Shown here: one piece after another, positions 22,353 to 31,810 of the stretch | Layout: each line of letters starts with the position of its first letter | How positions within the stretch are numbered: position 1 is the first letter of the stretch | The notes under the pieces: model-generated | Databases searched by the model: none | The model's input: only the letters and a program-made list of their open reading frames with translations | Told to the model about the DNA's origin: nothing | Assembly (NCBI RefSeq): GCF_014201505.1 | Contig: NZ_JACHEO010000028.1 | Coordinates: forward strand, 1 to 38,560 | Direction of reading: 5' to 3' | DNA: 38,560 nucleotides | Origin: Desulfoprunum benzoelyticum | GTDB taxonomy: Bacteria; Desulfobacterota; Desulfobulbia; Desulfobulbales; Desulfocapsaceae | Made by a program: the position numbers and the translations under genes

Positions 22353-24047
22353 TTAGCATGCCATATCTATGGCAAGCTGAATTCCGACCTTAAAGTCCTC
22401 GATTAGCTTCTCGAATTGAGCAGATGAAGTCAAATCGATATTGAACGGAATTTTCAAAGCAACAACTTCAGAAGCTCCGGAAGAAGGCCAAATATCTTGG
22501 CCTACACTCGGCACGTCTGAAGAGCCTCTTCCCTCAGTAATTAGCATCAACCCGAAGCATCTGTATGAAGTTCTGGTGTAACGGTGAAGATCTGAAGACA
22601 AATTTCTGAGAGCCAAGCCTGCACTATTTATCATTGATGAAATGTACGCTGATGGTCCTGTCCAATACACAAACCATACTGCGGTTAACGTTTTACTTTT
22701 AGGCCAGTACAGCACTTGGTCACAACCGACGCTGCCAACGTATGGAGCGAAATCAAATGGGGGGTGCTCGATCCACTCCTTTAGACTGGTCGTGACATCT
22801 CGCGAGTCAACAACAAAACAAGTTCCACCTTGTGTCTCAAAAGGACCTGGAGATACGGGTGTTTCTGTCCACGTGCCATATTCTCCCTCCATGCGATAAT
22901 AGGGAGTGCTGGCAAAATCTTCAGGATAGAACTCTGTCATCGCACAGCACATAAGTTGCCTTGCTGATTCAGACCATAAGTTTCGTTGCCACTCCCATGC
23001 ATCATCAATAACATGCTGCTCACGTAAAAGTTCTTTATATGTTTTATATACTCTTGAATACCGGGTATCCATCTGCAGAGTATAGTTTGGCTGTACAGGA
23101 TGGTGCAGGTGGTCAGTTGAAACCTCCTTCAGTCCATCTAAAGCTTGCCACTCCGAACAACGTCGATTGCATCTGGTCACAAACTTAACCCTACTACTAA
23201 ACTGGTGATGCTTATTGGTGGCAGCATAATTCCATGATCTTTCCTGCATACGACCTAATACCCAAGTAAAAACACGGTTTTCTAAAGTATCTCGCGACTC
23301 AACTCGCTGTACCGATAACAGTTCTTGCTTGGACCCTGCTTTTTGGTAAATTGTTCGTCCTGGTCGTCTGGCGAAATCTCTGATGCATGCGGAATCAAGC
23401 TCTTGGATTCGCCCTAAACTTGTATTTTGTCTATGTCGCAATAAAATGTGTCTTGGATGGTTTGCGATTGTTTCAAATAATCTAAGTAGATCAACATCTT
23501 GGGCAAGACGAACAATAAGCGCCATAATAGCCTTATCAGCTTTATTGCCTATCCAGACTTTTCGAACTGAGCTCCAATTTCGTCGAATGACGTTCTTTGT
23601 CTTTTCCTCCGCTTCATCTAAGACAAGGCCATTATCAGAAAGTTCCCTAAAGCAATGGATCTGCCAGTCGATAAATCCATCAACACTTCGACCGAATTCG
23701 TTCTCATACTTGCTAGAAGGACGGCCAACAATATCCGTTTGAATTATTTCATGACTGATATCCTTAATTGATATTTTTATTGGCAAACGATGAGGTGCAT
23801 TGTTAGGTTTAGGATCAGCCGGGAGTTGAAAAGATGAATAAATCTTCCCATCCCAACGAAAAGGAAAGGAAACACATGGCAAGGATTTGCCTTTACGCCC
23901 GTATTTTGGGAACAAATTTGCTGGAACTATTAGACGCGGACAACACGCCCCTGAAATCGTGGAGCATCCACCATCGCCGTTAATTGTAGAAACTTGAGAA
24001 GTTCCATCTTGAATCCCCCAGGGAGTTAAAGAAAGTAATGGCCCCAT
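22353..24047 (-). CDS. DUF2357/McrC-like partner protein (564 aa)
   Basis: The middle region shows the DUF2357-type signature ESRDTLENRVFTWVLGRM (about residues 250-267) just after a basic helix with RPGRTIYQKAG, as found in McrC-like partners of McrB. In the C-terminal half, where McrC carries its PD-(D/E)XK nuclease, I see FDFAPYVGSVGCDQVLYW and then TAVWFVYW; the expected acid-x-Lys is absent. The nuclease may be inactive or highly diverged. The gene starts two bases after the stop of the McrB-like gene, the normal McrB-McrC order. By analogy it should stimulate NTP hydrolysis by the ring. Confidence 0.75.
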   Translation of the reverse strand: MGPLLSLTPWGIQDGTSQVSTINGDGGCSTISGACCPRLIVPANLFPKYGRKGKSLPCVSFPFRWDGKIYSSFQLPADPKPNNAPHRLPIKISIKDISHEIIQTDIVGRPSSKYENEFGRSVDGFIDWQIHCFRELSDNGLVLDEAEEKTKNVIRRNWSSVRKVWIGNKADKAIMALIVRLAQDVDLLRLFETIANHPRHILLRHRQNTSLGRIQELDSACIRDFARRPGRTIYQKAGSKQELLSVQRVESRDTLENRVFTWVLGRMQERSWNYAATNKHHQFSSRVKFVTRCNRRCSEWQALDGLKEVSTDHLHHPVQPNYTLQMDTRYSRVYKTYKELLREQHVIDDAWEWQRNLWSESARQLMCCAMTEFYPEDFASTPYYRMEGEYGTWTETPVSPGPFETQGGTCFVVDSRDVTTSLKEWIEHPPFDFAPYVGSVGCDQVLYWPKSKTLTAVWFVYWTGPSAYISSMINSAGLALRNLSSDLHRYTRTSYRCFGLMLITEGRGSSDVPSVGQDIWPSSGASEVVALKIPFNIDLTSSAQFEKLIEDFKVGIQLAIDMAC

Positions 24048-24049
24048 TA

Positions 24050-26338
24050 TTAGAAGTCCTCGGTTCTATCAAGACCTCGCCATATAAACACTTGTTGTTG
24101 TGATTGAGCCCCTTGTTTGAAAGCCGCCAGCAAAGGTTCGTCTCCACAGTCCTTAATAACAGTATGAATTTCTTTTAGTGGTTGCTCAGCCTCACCAATT
24201 TCAATGCCTCGAAGCTTTGGCATAATTCTCTGCTCTATCTGATCAGCCATTGCCAGACTTACTCTATTAGGAATCCAGTTCGGATAATTTGCGACGTATC
24301 TTTGGATCGCCTGAGCAACTCGATGCCCAAATGGCCGATTAAGTTTTTCCATTGCATCGTTCAGTTTATTGATCCAACTATTGACTTTATCTTTTTCTTG
24401 AGACGGTAAATCATATTCTAAAAATGACCTCCATTGCTCAAAAGTTAAACCAGATGCAGTAGGTGGTATTGATTTAACATTCTCAAGCGCCGAAATTCGT
24501 TTTGGTCGTCCGAACCTCAATACACAAGATCTATCAAGAACTTTGTCAGACAATGCTTGGGTAGTTTCATCTTCATTCATTGTTCCTGAAAACAAAACAT
24601 TTTGCCCAGGGAAGAGTCTTATTGGTTTTTCACCCTCTGCCAAACTTCCCATTTCAAGAGAAATTTCTGCTTTTGCCCTTTCTTCAGGGTTAGTAAGGTC
24701 AATTCCTCGTCTGGTTTCAAGTCTGCTTAAAAACTCACTAAAATAATATTCAACACGAGCAAGGTTCATCTCATCCAAAAGAACAAGTAACATTCGATCA
24801 GATCGATCATGGTCCCATCCAACTGGTATTTGCCACTGATCGCGATTGTATAGTTCAAACTGAACCATTGCCCGAGCAAGTTCTGTAGCTTTGTAACGCT
24901 CCTCAAGGTAGTTATAAAAACCAAATAAATCCTGCGGGCTATCCCAACGTGGCTGTACTGCAAGAATAACAGTGTGGATCCCCATTCCTTCCGCATAGCG
25001 CCTCGGAAGTTCACTTTTACCAGTGCCACTTATTCCTGCCAGCACAACCAACGGAGAAATATCATTGATTTTTAGAGCAGTGTGGAATGCATTTATCACT
25101 CGCTCTGGGAAATACAAGTTTTGTGATTTGATATAATTTGATGTCTTTTTGAGCATCTCCTGCTCAGAGGGAAAACTGGCAGCAGGTTTTAGAGAGGGGA
25201 ATGTCACGGGATGCCATAGATCACGGTATTTTGTTCCACTATCAACACCTTCATCAACACCAAGTGATTTGTTATATTTTTTGGCTAAAACCTTGAGTGT
25301 TGCTATCGAAGCATTCAGCGAGGTCTCTTCCGCTTTTAATTTTTCAATATCATTTTTGTTTTCTTCGATTTTCATCACTATCTGTTTTTCCAAGTTTATC
25401 GTTTCCGTTAGAGTTTTTTTAACCTCTGCTAATGCATTCTGTTTTCCACTAAGTTCTTCAATGATCGCACCAACCTGCTGACCTAATTTACCAAATTCAG
25501 TTGATTTATTTTCTATTTGGCCTTCAAGATCTTGGATTTGTTTTTCAATATCTCGAATTTGACCTTTCTTTTCCTGGATATCCTCAGAAAATCCTTTTGC
25601 TTTTCGGCGAGCTTCATCCTCATATCGCTGCTGATTAGAGACTTCATTTCTAATATCTTCTATTTCTTGCTTTAGTTGGAGCATCTTCTGATTCATCAGA
25701 TCCACTTCTGGTTCACGCGTTCTTAACGTATCAATCTTTTTTCTTAATTCATCGAACTCATACTTGGTTGACTCAGTTTTAGCATTCATCTCTCTAAAAT
25801 CTTGTTCCAATTTCCTCAGCTCAGAGTTTTTCAGCTCTTGCAAAACAGTGAGTTGATCACACTCTTTTTTCGATGCTGTAATTTTGTCTTGTATATCTTC
25901 TAGAGCTAGGCGTTGAGCTTTAAGTGATTCAACCTCAATATTCAGTTTTTCGAGTGCCTGAGCAGTATTATATCGTTGATTTTCCAATTCCCCAATTTCG
26001 GTTCTGGATTCGATAATCCTTTGATCAACTGTTGCGCATTCACTCTGAAGTCGTGACAATTCCCCTCTGATCCGTTCCTGCTCTTCACGTTCGGAAGTCA
26101 ATCTCGCGAGCTCTTCATTTTGTTCTGTGATAAATTTTCGCAGCTCAGTTATATCGGCCTGAAGCAGCTCTTTCCGGGAAGCGAGTTGGGACACATCCCG
26201 GCTATCTTTCAAGGCCCACTGGAATCGGCGCTTCTGATAAACAAGCATGCCAAAAATAATTAGCAAAATAAGAATACTGCCAGATGCGGCTAACAACCAA
26301 AGGCCAGTTGGTAAAAAAGGGACAGATACCGCTTCCAT
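24050..26338 (-). CDS. Membrane-anchored coiled-coil McrB-like AAA+ protein (762 aa)
   Basis: Residues 12-33 form a membrane helix (LWLLAASGSILILLIIFGML), followed by a very long charged coiled coil (about 40-355). The C-terminal AAA+ module has Walker A AGISGTGKSEL (about 434-444), Walker B LLVLLDEMNLARVEYYFSEF (about 515-535) and FSGTMNEDETTQALSDKVLDR (GTMNED core), which lines up with the GTMNTAD signature of McrB. McrB family rings hydrolyse GTP and drive a nuclease partner. In CoCoNuT systems a coiled coil precedes the GTPase; the membrane anchor here suggests a system tethered to the inner membrane. Start at 26338; 41-base gap to the upstream gene. Confidence 0.9.
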   Translation of the reverse strand: MEAVSVPFLPTGLWLLAASGSILILLIIFGMLVYQKRRFQWALKDSRDVSQLASRKELLQADITELRKFITEQNEELARLTSEREEQERIRGELSRLQSECATVDQRIIESRTEIGELENQRYNTAQALEKLNIEVESLKAQRLALEDIQDKITASKKECDQLTVLQELKNSELRKLEQDFREMNAKTESTKYEFDELRKKIDTLRTREPEVDLMNQKMLQLKQEIEDIRNEVSNQQRYEDEARRKAKGFSEDIQEKKGQIRDIEKQIQDLEGQIENKSTEFGKLGQQVGAIIEELSGKQNALAEVKKTLTETINLEKQIVMKIEENKNDIEKLKAEETSLNASIATLKVLAKKYNKSLGVDEGVDSGTKYRDLWHPVTFPSLKPAASFPSEQEMLKKTSNYIKSQNLYFPERVINAFHTALKINDISPLVVLAGISGTGKSELPRRYAEGMGIHTVILAVQPRWDSPQDLFGFYNYLEERYKATELARAMVQFELYNRDQWQIPVGWDHDRSDRMLLVLLDEMNLARVEYYFSEFLSRLETRRGIDLTNPEERAKAEISLEMGSLAEGEKPIRLFPGQNVLFSGTMNEDETTQALSDKVLDRSCVLRFGRPKRISALENVKSIPPTASGLTFEQWRSFLEYDLPSQEKDKVNSWINKLNDAMEKLNRPFGHRVAQAIQRYVANYPNWIPNRVSLAMADQIEQRIMPKLRGIEIGEAEQPLKEIHTVIKDCGDEPLLAAFKQGAQSQQQVFIWRGLDRTEDF

Positions 26339-26379
26339 AATAGTTTTCTCTCTGAGTTCAGGTTCGTACGTTAATTAAG

Positions 26380-27819
26380 CTAATTAATGGATTCTTCTTT
26401 GGTTTCGGAACTGTTCGCAGGTGGACCATTGAGTGGATGCAATTGTTGTGAAGAAGATTTTTCTGACGTCGTCTCTAATTTACTGAGAGTCTTACGCAGA
26501 GAATTGATAACATCACTAAGATCTTCACTAGCAGTTTTTACTTCTAAAGATGCAGTGGCCAAGGTCTTGCTTGCTTCAAGAACAATGTCGTTTTTGGATG
26601 ATAGGCTACCTGGCAATTTATCAAGCCCAGTAATGCTTTCTTCAATTTGAGTAATCGTCTCAACGATAGTTTTCTGATTCGAAATTAAAACACTATTTGC
26701 CAATTTAATTTTTTCATCAATGGCTGTAAAATCTCCTACGGACTGGGAGAGAGCAGCTATTTCAGCTGAAATAGTTTTCTGATTGTTAGAAAGTTGTTTT
26801 GCTATCTCTCCAACCTCTCCTGTACTTTCAGAAAGGGAGGTAACCGTTGGTGCGAGTTTATCAGCAGATGCCGAAGAAAGGGCAAGGACAGCCCTTGATA
26901 ATTCTGAAAGTGCACTTTCCATGGTTTTCTGTCGCTCATCGAAATTTTTGACTAAGCCATCCATCGCGCCAAGCCCTTTATTAAAAGCTACAGTAGCATT
27001 ATCTGCCTGTTTGGCGGCCTCCGTTAACCCTTCCGCATCTGAAGACACTTTTTGACTTGCACTCTCCAAAGATTTTGATGCCTCGATTGCATCTTTTTCG
27101 ATATCATCAATCTGTTGTTTTAGTTCTGTCAATCGAACTGGAAGGTTGGCCAGCGGGGCTTCATTACTGGTTAGTGTATTAATTGCCGCATCTAACTCTG
27201 TTCGACGTTTTTCCAGTTGAGCAATGTTCTCTTTAAGAGAATCAAGCCTTTTTTGTTCGGAATTTGCTTCCAGCTGTGTGGATTCTTGAACACTTTTTAG
27301 TTTGGTAATTGACACAGACAACTCGTCATTTTTTTGTGTGAGATCCCCTTGTTCCTTTTGAAGTTCTGCAGTTTTCTTTTGGTTGTTGACCAATACTGTC
27401 TGAGAGCTGGACACTTTTTCCTGAAGGACTCTGTAATCTTCCTCTGATTTTGCTTGCCTACCTTGTAAAGCCTTAAGCCTGTTGTCCTCAACGTTAAGAG
27501 CGGCTTGTTTCTCAGCAAGAGCTGTCTCTGCATCTTGCCGCTGCTGGAGCAAATCCGGAAGTTGGCTTAAAATTTCATTGAAAGTCTTAAGATCTTCATT
27601 GAGACGGTCCCGATCCTTGGCAAGTAATGATTGATTTACTGCAATTGCGGTTCGCTCCTGTTCCAGATTGACGATCTTCCAACCTGAAAGTGCAGAAAAT
27701 AGAACCAACAAACATATTAGTAAGCCCATCATCGTGAGCGAAAGAAAAGATTGATCGAGTCGGACCGGCCCGGTCAAAGCTTCATCCTTCTGCGACTCGG
27801 ATTCAGTATTATCCGTCAT
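26380..27819 (-). CDS. Membrane-anchored coiled-coil protein (479 aa)
   Basis: From ATG 27819 (11-base overlap with the helicase end, GGGAGTATCTC upstream) the protein has a short acidic N-terminus, one membrane helix at about residues 23-44 (FLSLTMMGLLICLLVLFSAL), then more than 400 residues of heptad-like coiled coil rich in Q, E, K and L. The C-terminus is Ser/Pro-rich. The open frame continues upstream to 27990 but that part is antiparallel noise over the helicase end. Such proteins accompany CoCoNuT GTPases (CnuE-like, from memory). It probably bundles with the coiled coil of the McrB-like protein at the membrane. Confidence 0.88.
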   Translation of the reverse strand: MTDNTESESQKDEALTGPVRLDQSFLSLTMMGLLICLLVLFSALSGWKIVNLEQERTAIAVNQSLLAKDRDRLNEDLKTFNEILSQLPDLLQQRQDAETALAEKQAALNVEDNRLKALQGRQAKSEEDYRVLQEKVSSSQTVLVNNQKKTAELQKEQGDLTQKNDELSVSITKLKSVQESTQLEANSEQKRLDSLKENIAQLEKRRTELDAAINTLTSNEAPLANLPVRLTELKQQIDDIEKDAIEASKSLESASQKVSSDAEGLTEAAKQADNATVAFNKGLGAMDGLVKNFDERQKTMESALSELSRAVLALSSASADKLAPTVTSLSESTGEVGEIAKQLSNNQKTISAEIAALSQSVGDFTAIDEKIKLANSVLISNQKTIVETITQIEESITGLDKLPGSLSSKNDIVLEASKTLATASLEVKTASEDLSDVINSLRKTLSKLETTSEKSSSQQLHPLNGPPANSSETKEESIN

Positions 27820-30800
27820 GAGATACTCCCCATTCATTGAGAATTTTTTGTACACATCCGTCCATATCTTCACGTAACTGATACACCCAGAATCGCAAAA
27901 CTTTCCATCCCATCCCAATGAGTTGGATATCTCTCCAAATATCATCAGTTTTACGAGTACCATCGGGATTGCGATGAAAGCTGGCTCCATCCACCTCGAT
28001 GTCGAGCTGTAAATCTCGTCGGATCAGAGCCAAATCAAGTCGACGGTTAGCAACAGGATGTTGAGGGATGGGGGAAAGTCCATGTTGCAAAAGAGCTTGG
28101 CAAAGTTTCTGTTCCCAAGGAGAATCGTAAGGCGACCATGGTCCTTCCGATTTTCTTTTATTTGGTGGCAAGGTGACTACAGGACATGCCAATTTTTCGA
28201 TATGCCTTATACCGCAACGAGATGCCCATTTTTGATTTCCTATTACATGCAGAACAGCGCGCGCTCGACTCACTGCAACATTGAATAGGTTCGCGGTTTC
28301 CCGTAAAAAATTGAGAGCGCCTTGTGGCATGCCGGGCCCCGCGCAAAGACTGAAGAGAATGACATCTCGTTCCCCGCCCTGAAAACCATGCGATGTTGAT
28401 ACCTCAAAATCTACGGCTTGTAGTAGTTCCCAGCGTTGATTGCCATCATGGATAATATCCCTGATACGGTTGGCCTGTTCTCGAAACGGAGTAACCACCC
28501 CCAAAGTGCCACGAAATCCGTTGTCGAGAAGTGCTTTAACCTGTGTTGCTACTATATCCACTTCGATGGCACACCAAGCACCGCTTATTCCACCACTTTT
28601 AACATCACCTTCGGCTTCGGTCCAATGCAAGCCTGGTTTCAGACCTGGCACTTCAGGGAGTCTTGACGTATCCGTCTCTACCTCTAATCGACCACCATAG
28701 AAAAGCTCATTGGAGTATTCTGCAATCTCGAAAACACTCCTGTAGGTAGATTTGAGAAAGACCGGCATAACTCCTGTCGTGTCAGCGAACAGATTGTAAA
28801 GAGATGTATCTACATAGGAAAAACGTTGGTCAGTCAATCTGCTGAGTCCAAAACGACTACGGAGGAAAGTATCTTTTGCGCGGGTTAGTCCTGTAATATG
28901 AGTAAGCTGTTGTGGATCACCAACGACCCCGGCACGACGTGCTCTGAATAGCAACGGGATAGATGATGGTATGTCTGACTGACTGGCTTCGTCTATGACG
29001 ACAAGATCAAAGATGGCGGGGAGCATCGGAATACGACTACCTACGGAAAGACTAGTTACTGCCCAGCAAGGGAAATGATTGAAAAGCCTTGGTAGCTGTT
29101 CGTTGAGAACTTGGTATGCGGCTGACTGGAGGCTGCCGGCTACCATACCTGTTGAAAGGTCATTCAGCACGGTGCGAAGGTTGGCAAGAGTTTCACGCTC
29201 CTCCCCAGAAGCCAACCCACCGACGCCAGCCCGCCGTCTTTCTAGTGCATGGGGAGCGAGCTCAACAATCCTTTGATGCAAAGCATGGATTGCTTCAGTC
29301 AATGTGGCATGGTCTGGTAACTTCTTTATACCTGGCTCTAACGCCATAGCTTCTTGCCGTAGACTGCAATAATTTGCAGCATCACGCAAGAAGGTCAAAT
29401 TTCCATGCAGCACCTTGAGTTTTGACGGCGTTGGAAACCCGTTCTGGGGAAAGGTGATACCGGGAAATGCGGAAAGAGCGCGTTTTAGCCGTATCCAAGA
29501 TGGAATAATTTCAATACAAGTCAACCATTTCGCAAGCCAGGGATCCCTTGATCCCGGAGCCTCGAGTTTACGAGTCTGGGAGATAGCAGACGCTAATGCC
29601 TGGAGCGGTCTTACCGGAAATTTCTGCGGTATAGACGAAAGGGCATCGATGCACTCAGGGGGCAGACCCATCTCGAGAAACGCTTGCTGTTGCTCCAGAT
29701 TGCCAATTCGCTCCTGCCAATCTTCGTGTACTTTGGCCAAACGGATTTTCTCTTGTCGATCTTCGAGCAGTGGAAGCAAATCATCAATTAAGCGAATAGC
29801 TTTATGTAGAGCATTCTGGTCGATTGCCCCTTCCATCAATTGTTTGATCGCTTTAGCAAACGTCATCCTCAGCGAAGGGTCATCATGGCTGTTACAACGT
29901 GTGATTAAAGGCCTTTCCTGTAAATCGCGACAACGATCACACACCGCATCAATAGCCTTGTGGTTGCGACTGGCAAACAGAACCGACCTGCCTTGCAGAT
30001 AGGCATTAGATATCACAGCGCTCACCACTTGGCTTTTGCCGGTACCAGGAGGGCCGGTAACCACCGAAAGATATTCATTTAACAAAGAATCGGCAGCATG
30101 TCGTTGACCGTCATTAAGCGATATGGTGTCTGCTACATGATGTTTTAATGATATATTTTCGTCCTGGATTGTTACGTCTTTTTCTCGAAAAATGAATTTT
30201 AGTGCAGATTGATCCAATACGGTATCTGGCATATCGCGTATTTGGCTCAATTCCCTAAGCAGGGTTTTTGTATATTGAGGACGATTCGCAACGATGAGAA
30301 TACTGCGGTTGTAAATCCCTGTAGAAATGGGTTGTTGAAGAGGATGACTAGTAACTTTAGTTGATAGGAGTGGCTCTGCGAGACGGTGTGCACAAAAAGC
30401 TGCAAGAGTGGAAGTAAGATGTTCAATCGAGGGGCAAGAAGAGTTAGATACCATCGCAGCACCATCTGATTCGTTGGCAAAGAATCCGCATGCCGAAAGG
30501 AAAGACCGTTTTTTATCAGGAGTATTGAAAGAATGTTGCAGCCAATCAAGATTCACCTGATAGGCTGCTTCCTCAATTTGAGCAGTTAAGGCACCTTTTC
30601 CAATCGTACAATTTACTGGCAGATAAAAAATAGGCTTAAGAAAATGCAGATCTGGGGCGCCCTCCTTGCTAACACAGACTACCTGGAGAGGATAGCCCAA
30701 AATCAAGAGAGAATCTTCGCCTTGGCCTCCGATTCGTTGAATAAGACGGGAGAGATGCTCTCCAAGGGGAATGGAAATACTCCATGATTGACCTGGCCGA

Positions 30801-31354
30801 GGAAATGATTGTCCGCTTGCAGAAATAAAAATAAATTTTTCATTTAAATCACTTAGAAGTGCATTTGCTTCAGCACAACCATCGCTACGGACACAATCCC
30901 GATAATAATCAACCAAAGCACGAAAATTCCCCCATGGTCCAGGGAGGGTATTAATTCTGTCATCTGAAGTTAAATCATCTGATGAGAAACTTTGTATCTT
31001 TGAGAAAGCTAATGAGGACTGTGACGTGGAAAGAAGAGTGCGGGCTTCTTCAGAGATGTGGGGAATAGAGATACGAGGATGGGTGCTACCCTCGGTCGCC
31101 GGCATTTCGGTATTTTTAAAGTACGCCTGCCAGCGACCCTTGTCGTGTGAGACAAGACCATCCTTGAGTAAATGTCGCAAATTCGCCACAATTTCATGAT
31201 CGGGTAAGCGAATCCCTTTCGCGGCTAAACCGAGGCGGATTTCTCGTGGAATTAGAGACCGTTTTGTGGAATGCAGGAGTGAAATAAGCGGTTGATGATA
31301 AGAACAATCCATTGATCTGTTGTATTCATTTTTTTCTAATTCGAATTCTCTCAT
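27809..31354 (-). CDS. UPF1-like SF1 helicase fused to a C-terminal nuclease (1181 aa)
   Basis: The N-terminus (about residues 24-80, LLHSTKRSLIPREIRLGLAA) looks like a winged helix. SF1 helicase motifs: LNDGQRHAADSLL, Walker A VVTGPPGTGKSQVV (about 432-445), DEASQSD, VVGDPQQL, TPFREQANRI, TSHGFQGGERDVILFSL and NVAVSRARAVLHVIG, the UPF1/AAA_11-AAA_12 set. The last 100 residues form a DUF559/Vsr-like nuclease: PWEQKLCQALLQHG, RRLDLALIRRDLQLDIEVDG (D...E-x-D) and GWKVLRFWVYQL. It matches a CnuH-type helicase in CoCoNuT loci. First gene of five. Its ATG overlaps the stop of a six-codon leader ORF (TGATG), so its translation is likely coupled to that leader. Confidence 0.93.
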   Translation of the reverse strand: MREFELEKNEYNRSMDCSYHQPLISLLHSTKRSLIPREIRLGLAAKGIRLPDHEIVANLRHLLKDGLVSHDKGRWQAYFKNTEMPATEGSTHPRISIPHISEEARTLLSTSQSSLAFSKIQSFSSDDLTSDDRINTLPGPWGNFRALVDYYRDCVRSDGCAEANALLSDLNEKFIFISASGQSFPRPGQSWSISIPLGEHLSRLIQRIGGQGEDSLLILGYPLQVVCVSKEGAPDLHFLKPIFYLPVNCTIGKGALTAQIEEAAYQVNLDWLQHSFNTPDKKRSFLSACGFFANESDGAAMVSNSSCPSIEHLTSTLAAFCAHRLAEPLLSTKVTSHPLQQPISTGIYNRSILIVANRPQYTKTLLRELSQIRDMPDTVLDQSALKFIFREKDVTIQDENISLKHHVADTISLNDGQRHAADSLLNEYLSVVTGPPGTGKSQVVSAVISNAYLQGRSVLFASRNHKAIDAVCDRCRDLQERPLITRCNSHDDPSLRMTFAKAIKQLMEGAIDQNALHKAIRLIDDLLPLLEDRQEKIRLAKVHEDWQERIGNLEQQQAFLEMGLPPECIDALSSIPQKFPVRPLQALASAISQTRKLEAPGSRDPWLAKWLTCIEIIPSWIRLKRALSAFPGITFPQNGFPTPSKLKVLHGNLTFLRDAANYCSLRQEAMALEPGIKKLPDHATLTEAIHALHQRIVELAPHALERRRAGVGGLASGEERETLANLRTVLNDLSTGMVAGSLQSAAYQVLNEQLPRLFNHFPCWAVTSLSVGSRIPMLPAIFDLVVIDEASQSDIPSSIPLLFRARRAGVVGDPQQLTHITGLTRAKDTFLRSRFGLSRLTDQRFSYVDTSLYNLFADTTGVMPVFLKSTYRSVFEIAEYSNELFYGGRLEVETDTSRLPEVPGLKPGLHWTEAEGDVKSGGISGAWCAIEVDIVATQVKALLDNGFRGTLGVVTPFREQANRIRDIIHDGNQRWELLQAVDFEVSTSHGFQGGERDVILFSLCAGPGMPQGALNFLRETANLFNVAVSRARAVLHVIGNQKWASRCGIRHIEKLACPVVTLPPNKRKSEGPWSPYDSPWEQKLCQALLQHGLSPIPQHPVANRRLDLALIRRDLQLDIEVDGASFHRNPDGTRKTDDIWRDIQLIGMGWKVLRFWVYQLREDMDGCVQKILNEWGVSHDG

Positions 31355-31374
31355 CAATCTTTTATCATTTTCAT
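31354..31374 (-). CDS. Six-codon leader ORF coupled to the helicase gene
   Basis: The strongest ribosome binding site of the operon, AAGGAGGT, lies six bases before ATG 31374, which opens the peptide MKMIKD and stops at TGA, whose final A is the A of the helicase ATG (TGATG). The helicase start has no ribosome binding site of its own, so ribosomes probably reach it by reinitiation. It may limit expression or sense translation. Confidence 0.55.
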   Translation of the reverse strand: MKMIKD

Positions 31375-31540
31375 GATATAACCTCCTTGGAGCATACAGC
31401 CGGGAAATTTTACAGACTGGGTTCTATAACTAACTGACGAGAAACAATAAAAGCAAGAGTTGTTTGTATTCCAGGAGCTTTTCTTCCAGTTATTTTGGAA
31501 TGAGCACTACATTGTGGCACAAATTACATCTGCCAGTTCT

Positions 31541-31720
31541 TCAACTCATCATCCTTTTAATAACACAAACTGAAGTGGGGGTAATTATCGACAGGAGCAG
31601 AAAGATACTGCACCCACAACTATTCTTCTTCCCTTCGTTGCCCTGCTCCTCCAACATCATCATATCGATCGCATCAAACTCCCCATCGCCATCAAGATCC
31701 GCAGGGTCATCATCTCGCAT
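31541..31720 (-). CDS. Small acidic membrane protein with EF-hand-like motif (59 aa)
   Basis: The ATG at 31720 follows GGAGGGAAAC. The peptide begins with MRDDDPADLDGDGEFDAIDM (D-x-D-x-D-G, an EF-hand/dockerin-like calcium loop, residues 8-19), then a linker with CGC and one hydrophobic segment (IFLLLSIITPTSVCVI, about residues 38-53) and a basic end. This suggests a single-pass membrane protein. It lies between the VIT-vWA gene and the CoCoNuT-like operon. It is not a family I can name. An upstream in-frame start at 31783 has no ribosome binding site. Confidence 0.65.
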   Translation of the reverse strand: MRDDDPADLDGDGEFDAIDMMMLEEQGNEGKKNSCGCSIFLLLSIITPTSVCVIKRMMS

Positions 31721-31753
31721 GTTTCCCTCCTGAACAGTTCGAAAGAATTGGTC

Positions 31754-31796
31754 CTGCCGCCGAATCAACCCAATGCTGGACAAGATCCGGCGGCAG
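31754..31796 (-). terminator. GC-rich hairpin between the vWA gene and the small membrane protein
   Basis: CTGCCGCCG (31754-31762) pairs exactly with CGGCGGCAG (31788-31796), with a 25-base loop. It lies just after the vWA gene stop on the minus strand. No U tract follows, so it may cap a transcript end or act as an RNA stability element. Confidence 0.4.
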
Positions 31797-31810
31797 AGTT
31801 GAAAAAAATC

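Noticed and set aside
26387..27055. Plus-strand frames rich in Ser and Leu
   Set aside because: They are antisense shadows of the coiled-coil gene and have no recognisable motifs.
24050..27819. Zorya-type ZorA/ZorB motor
   Set aside because: Membrane helix plus long coiled coil recalls ZorA, but the MotA/MotB-like domains are missing and the AAA+ motifs are of McrB type.
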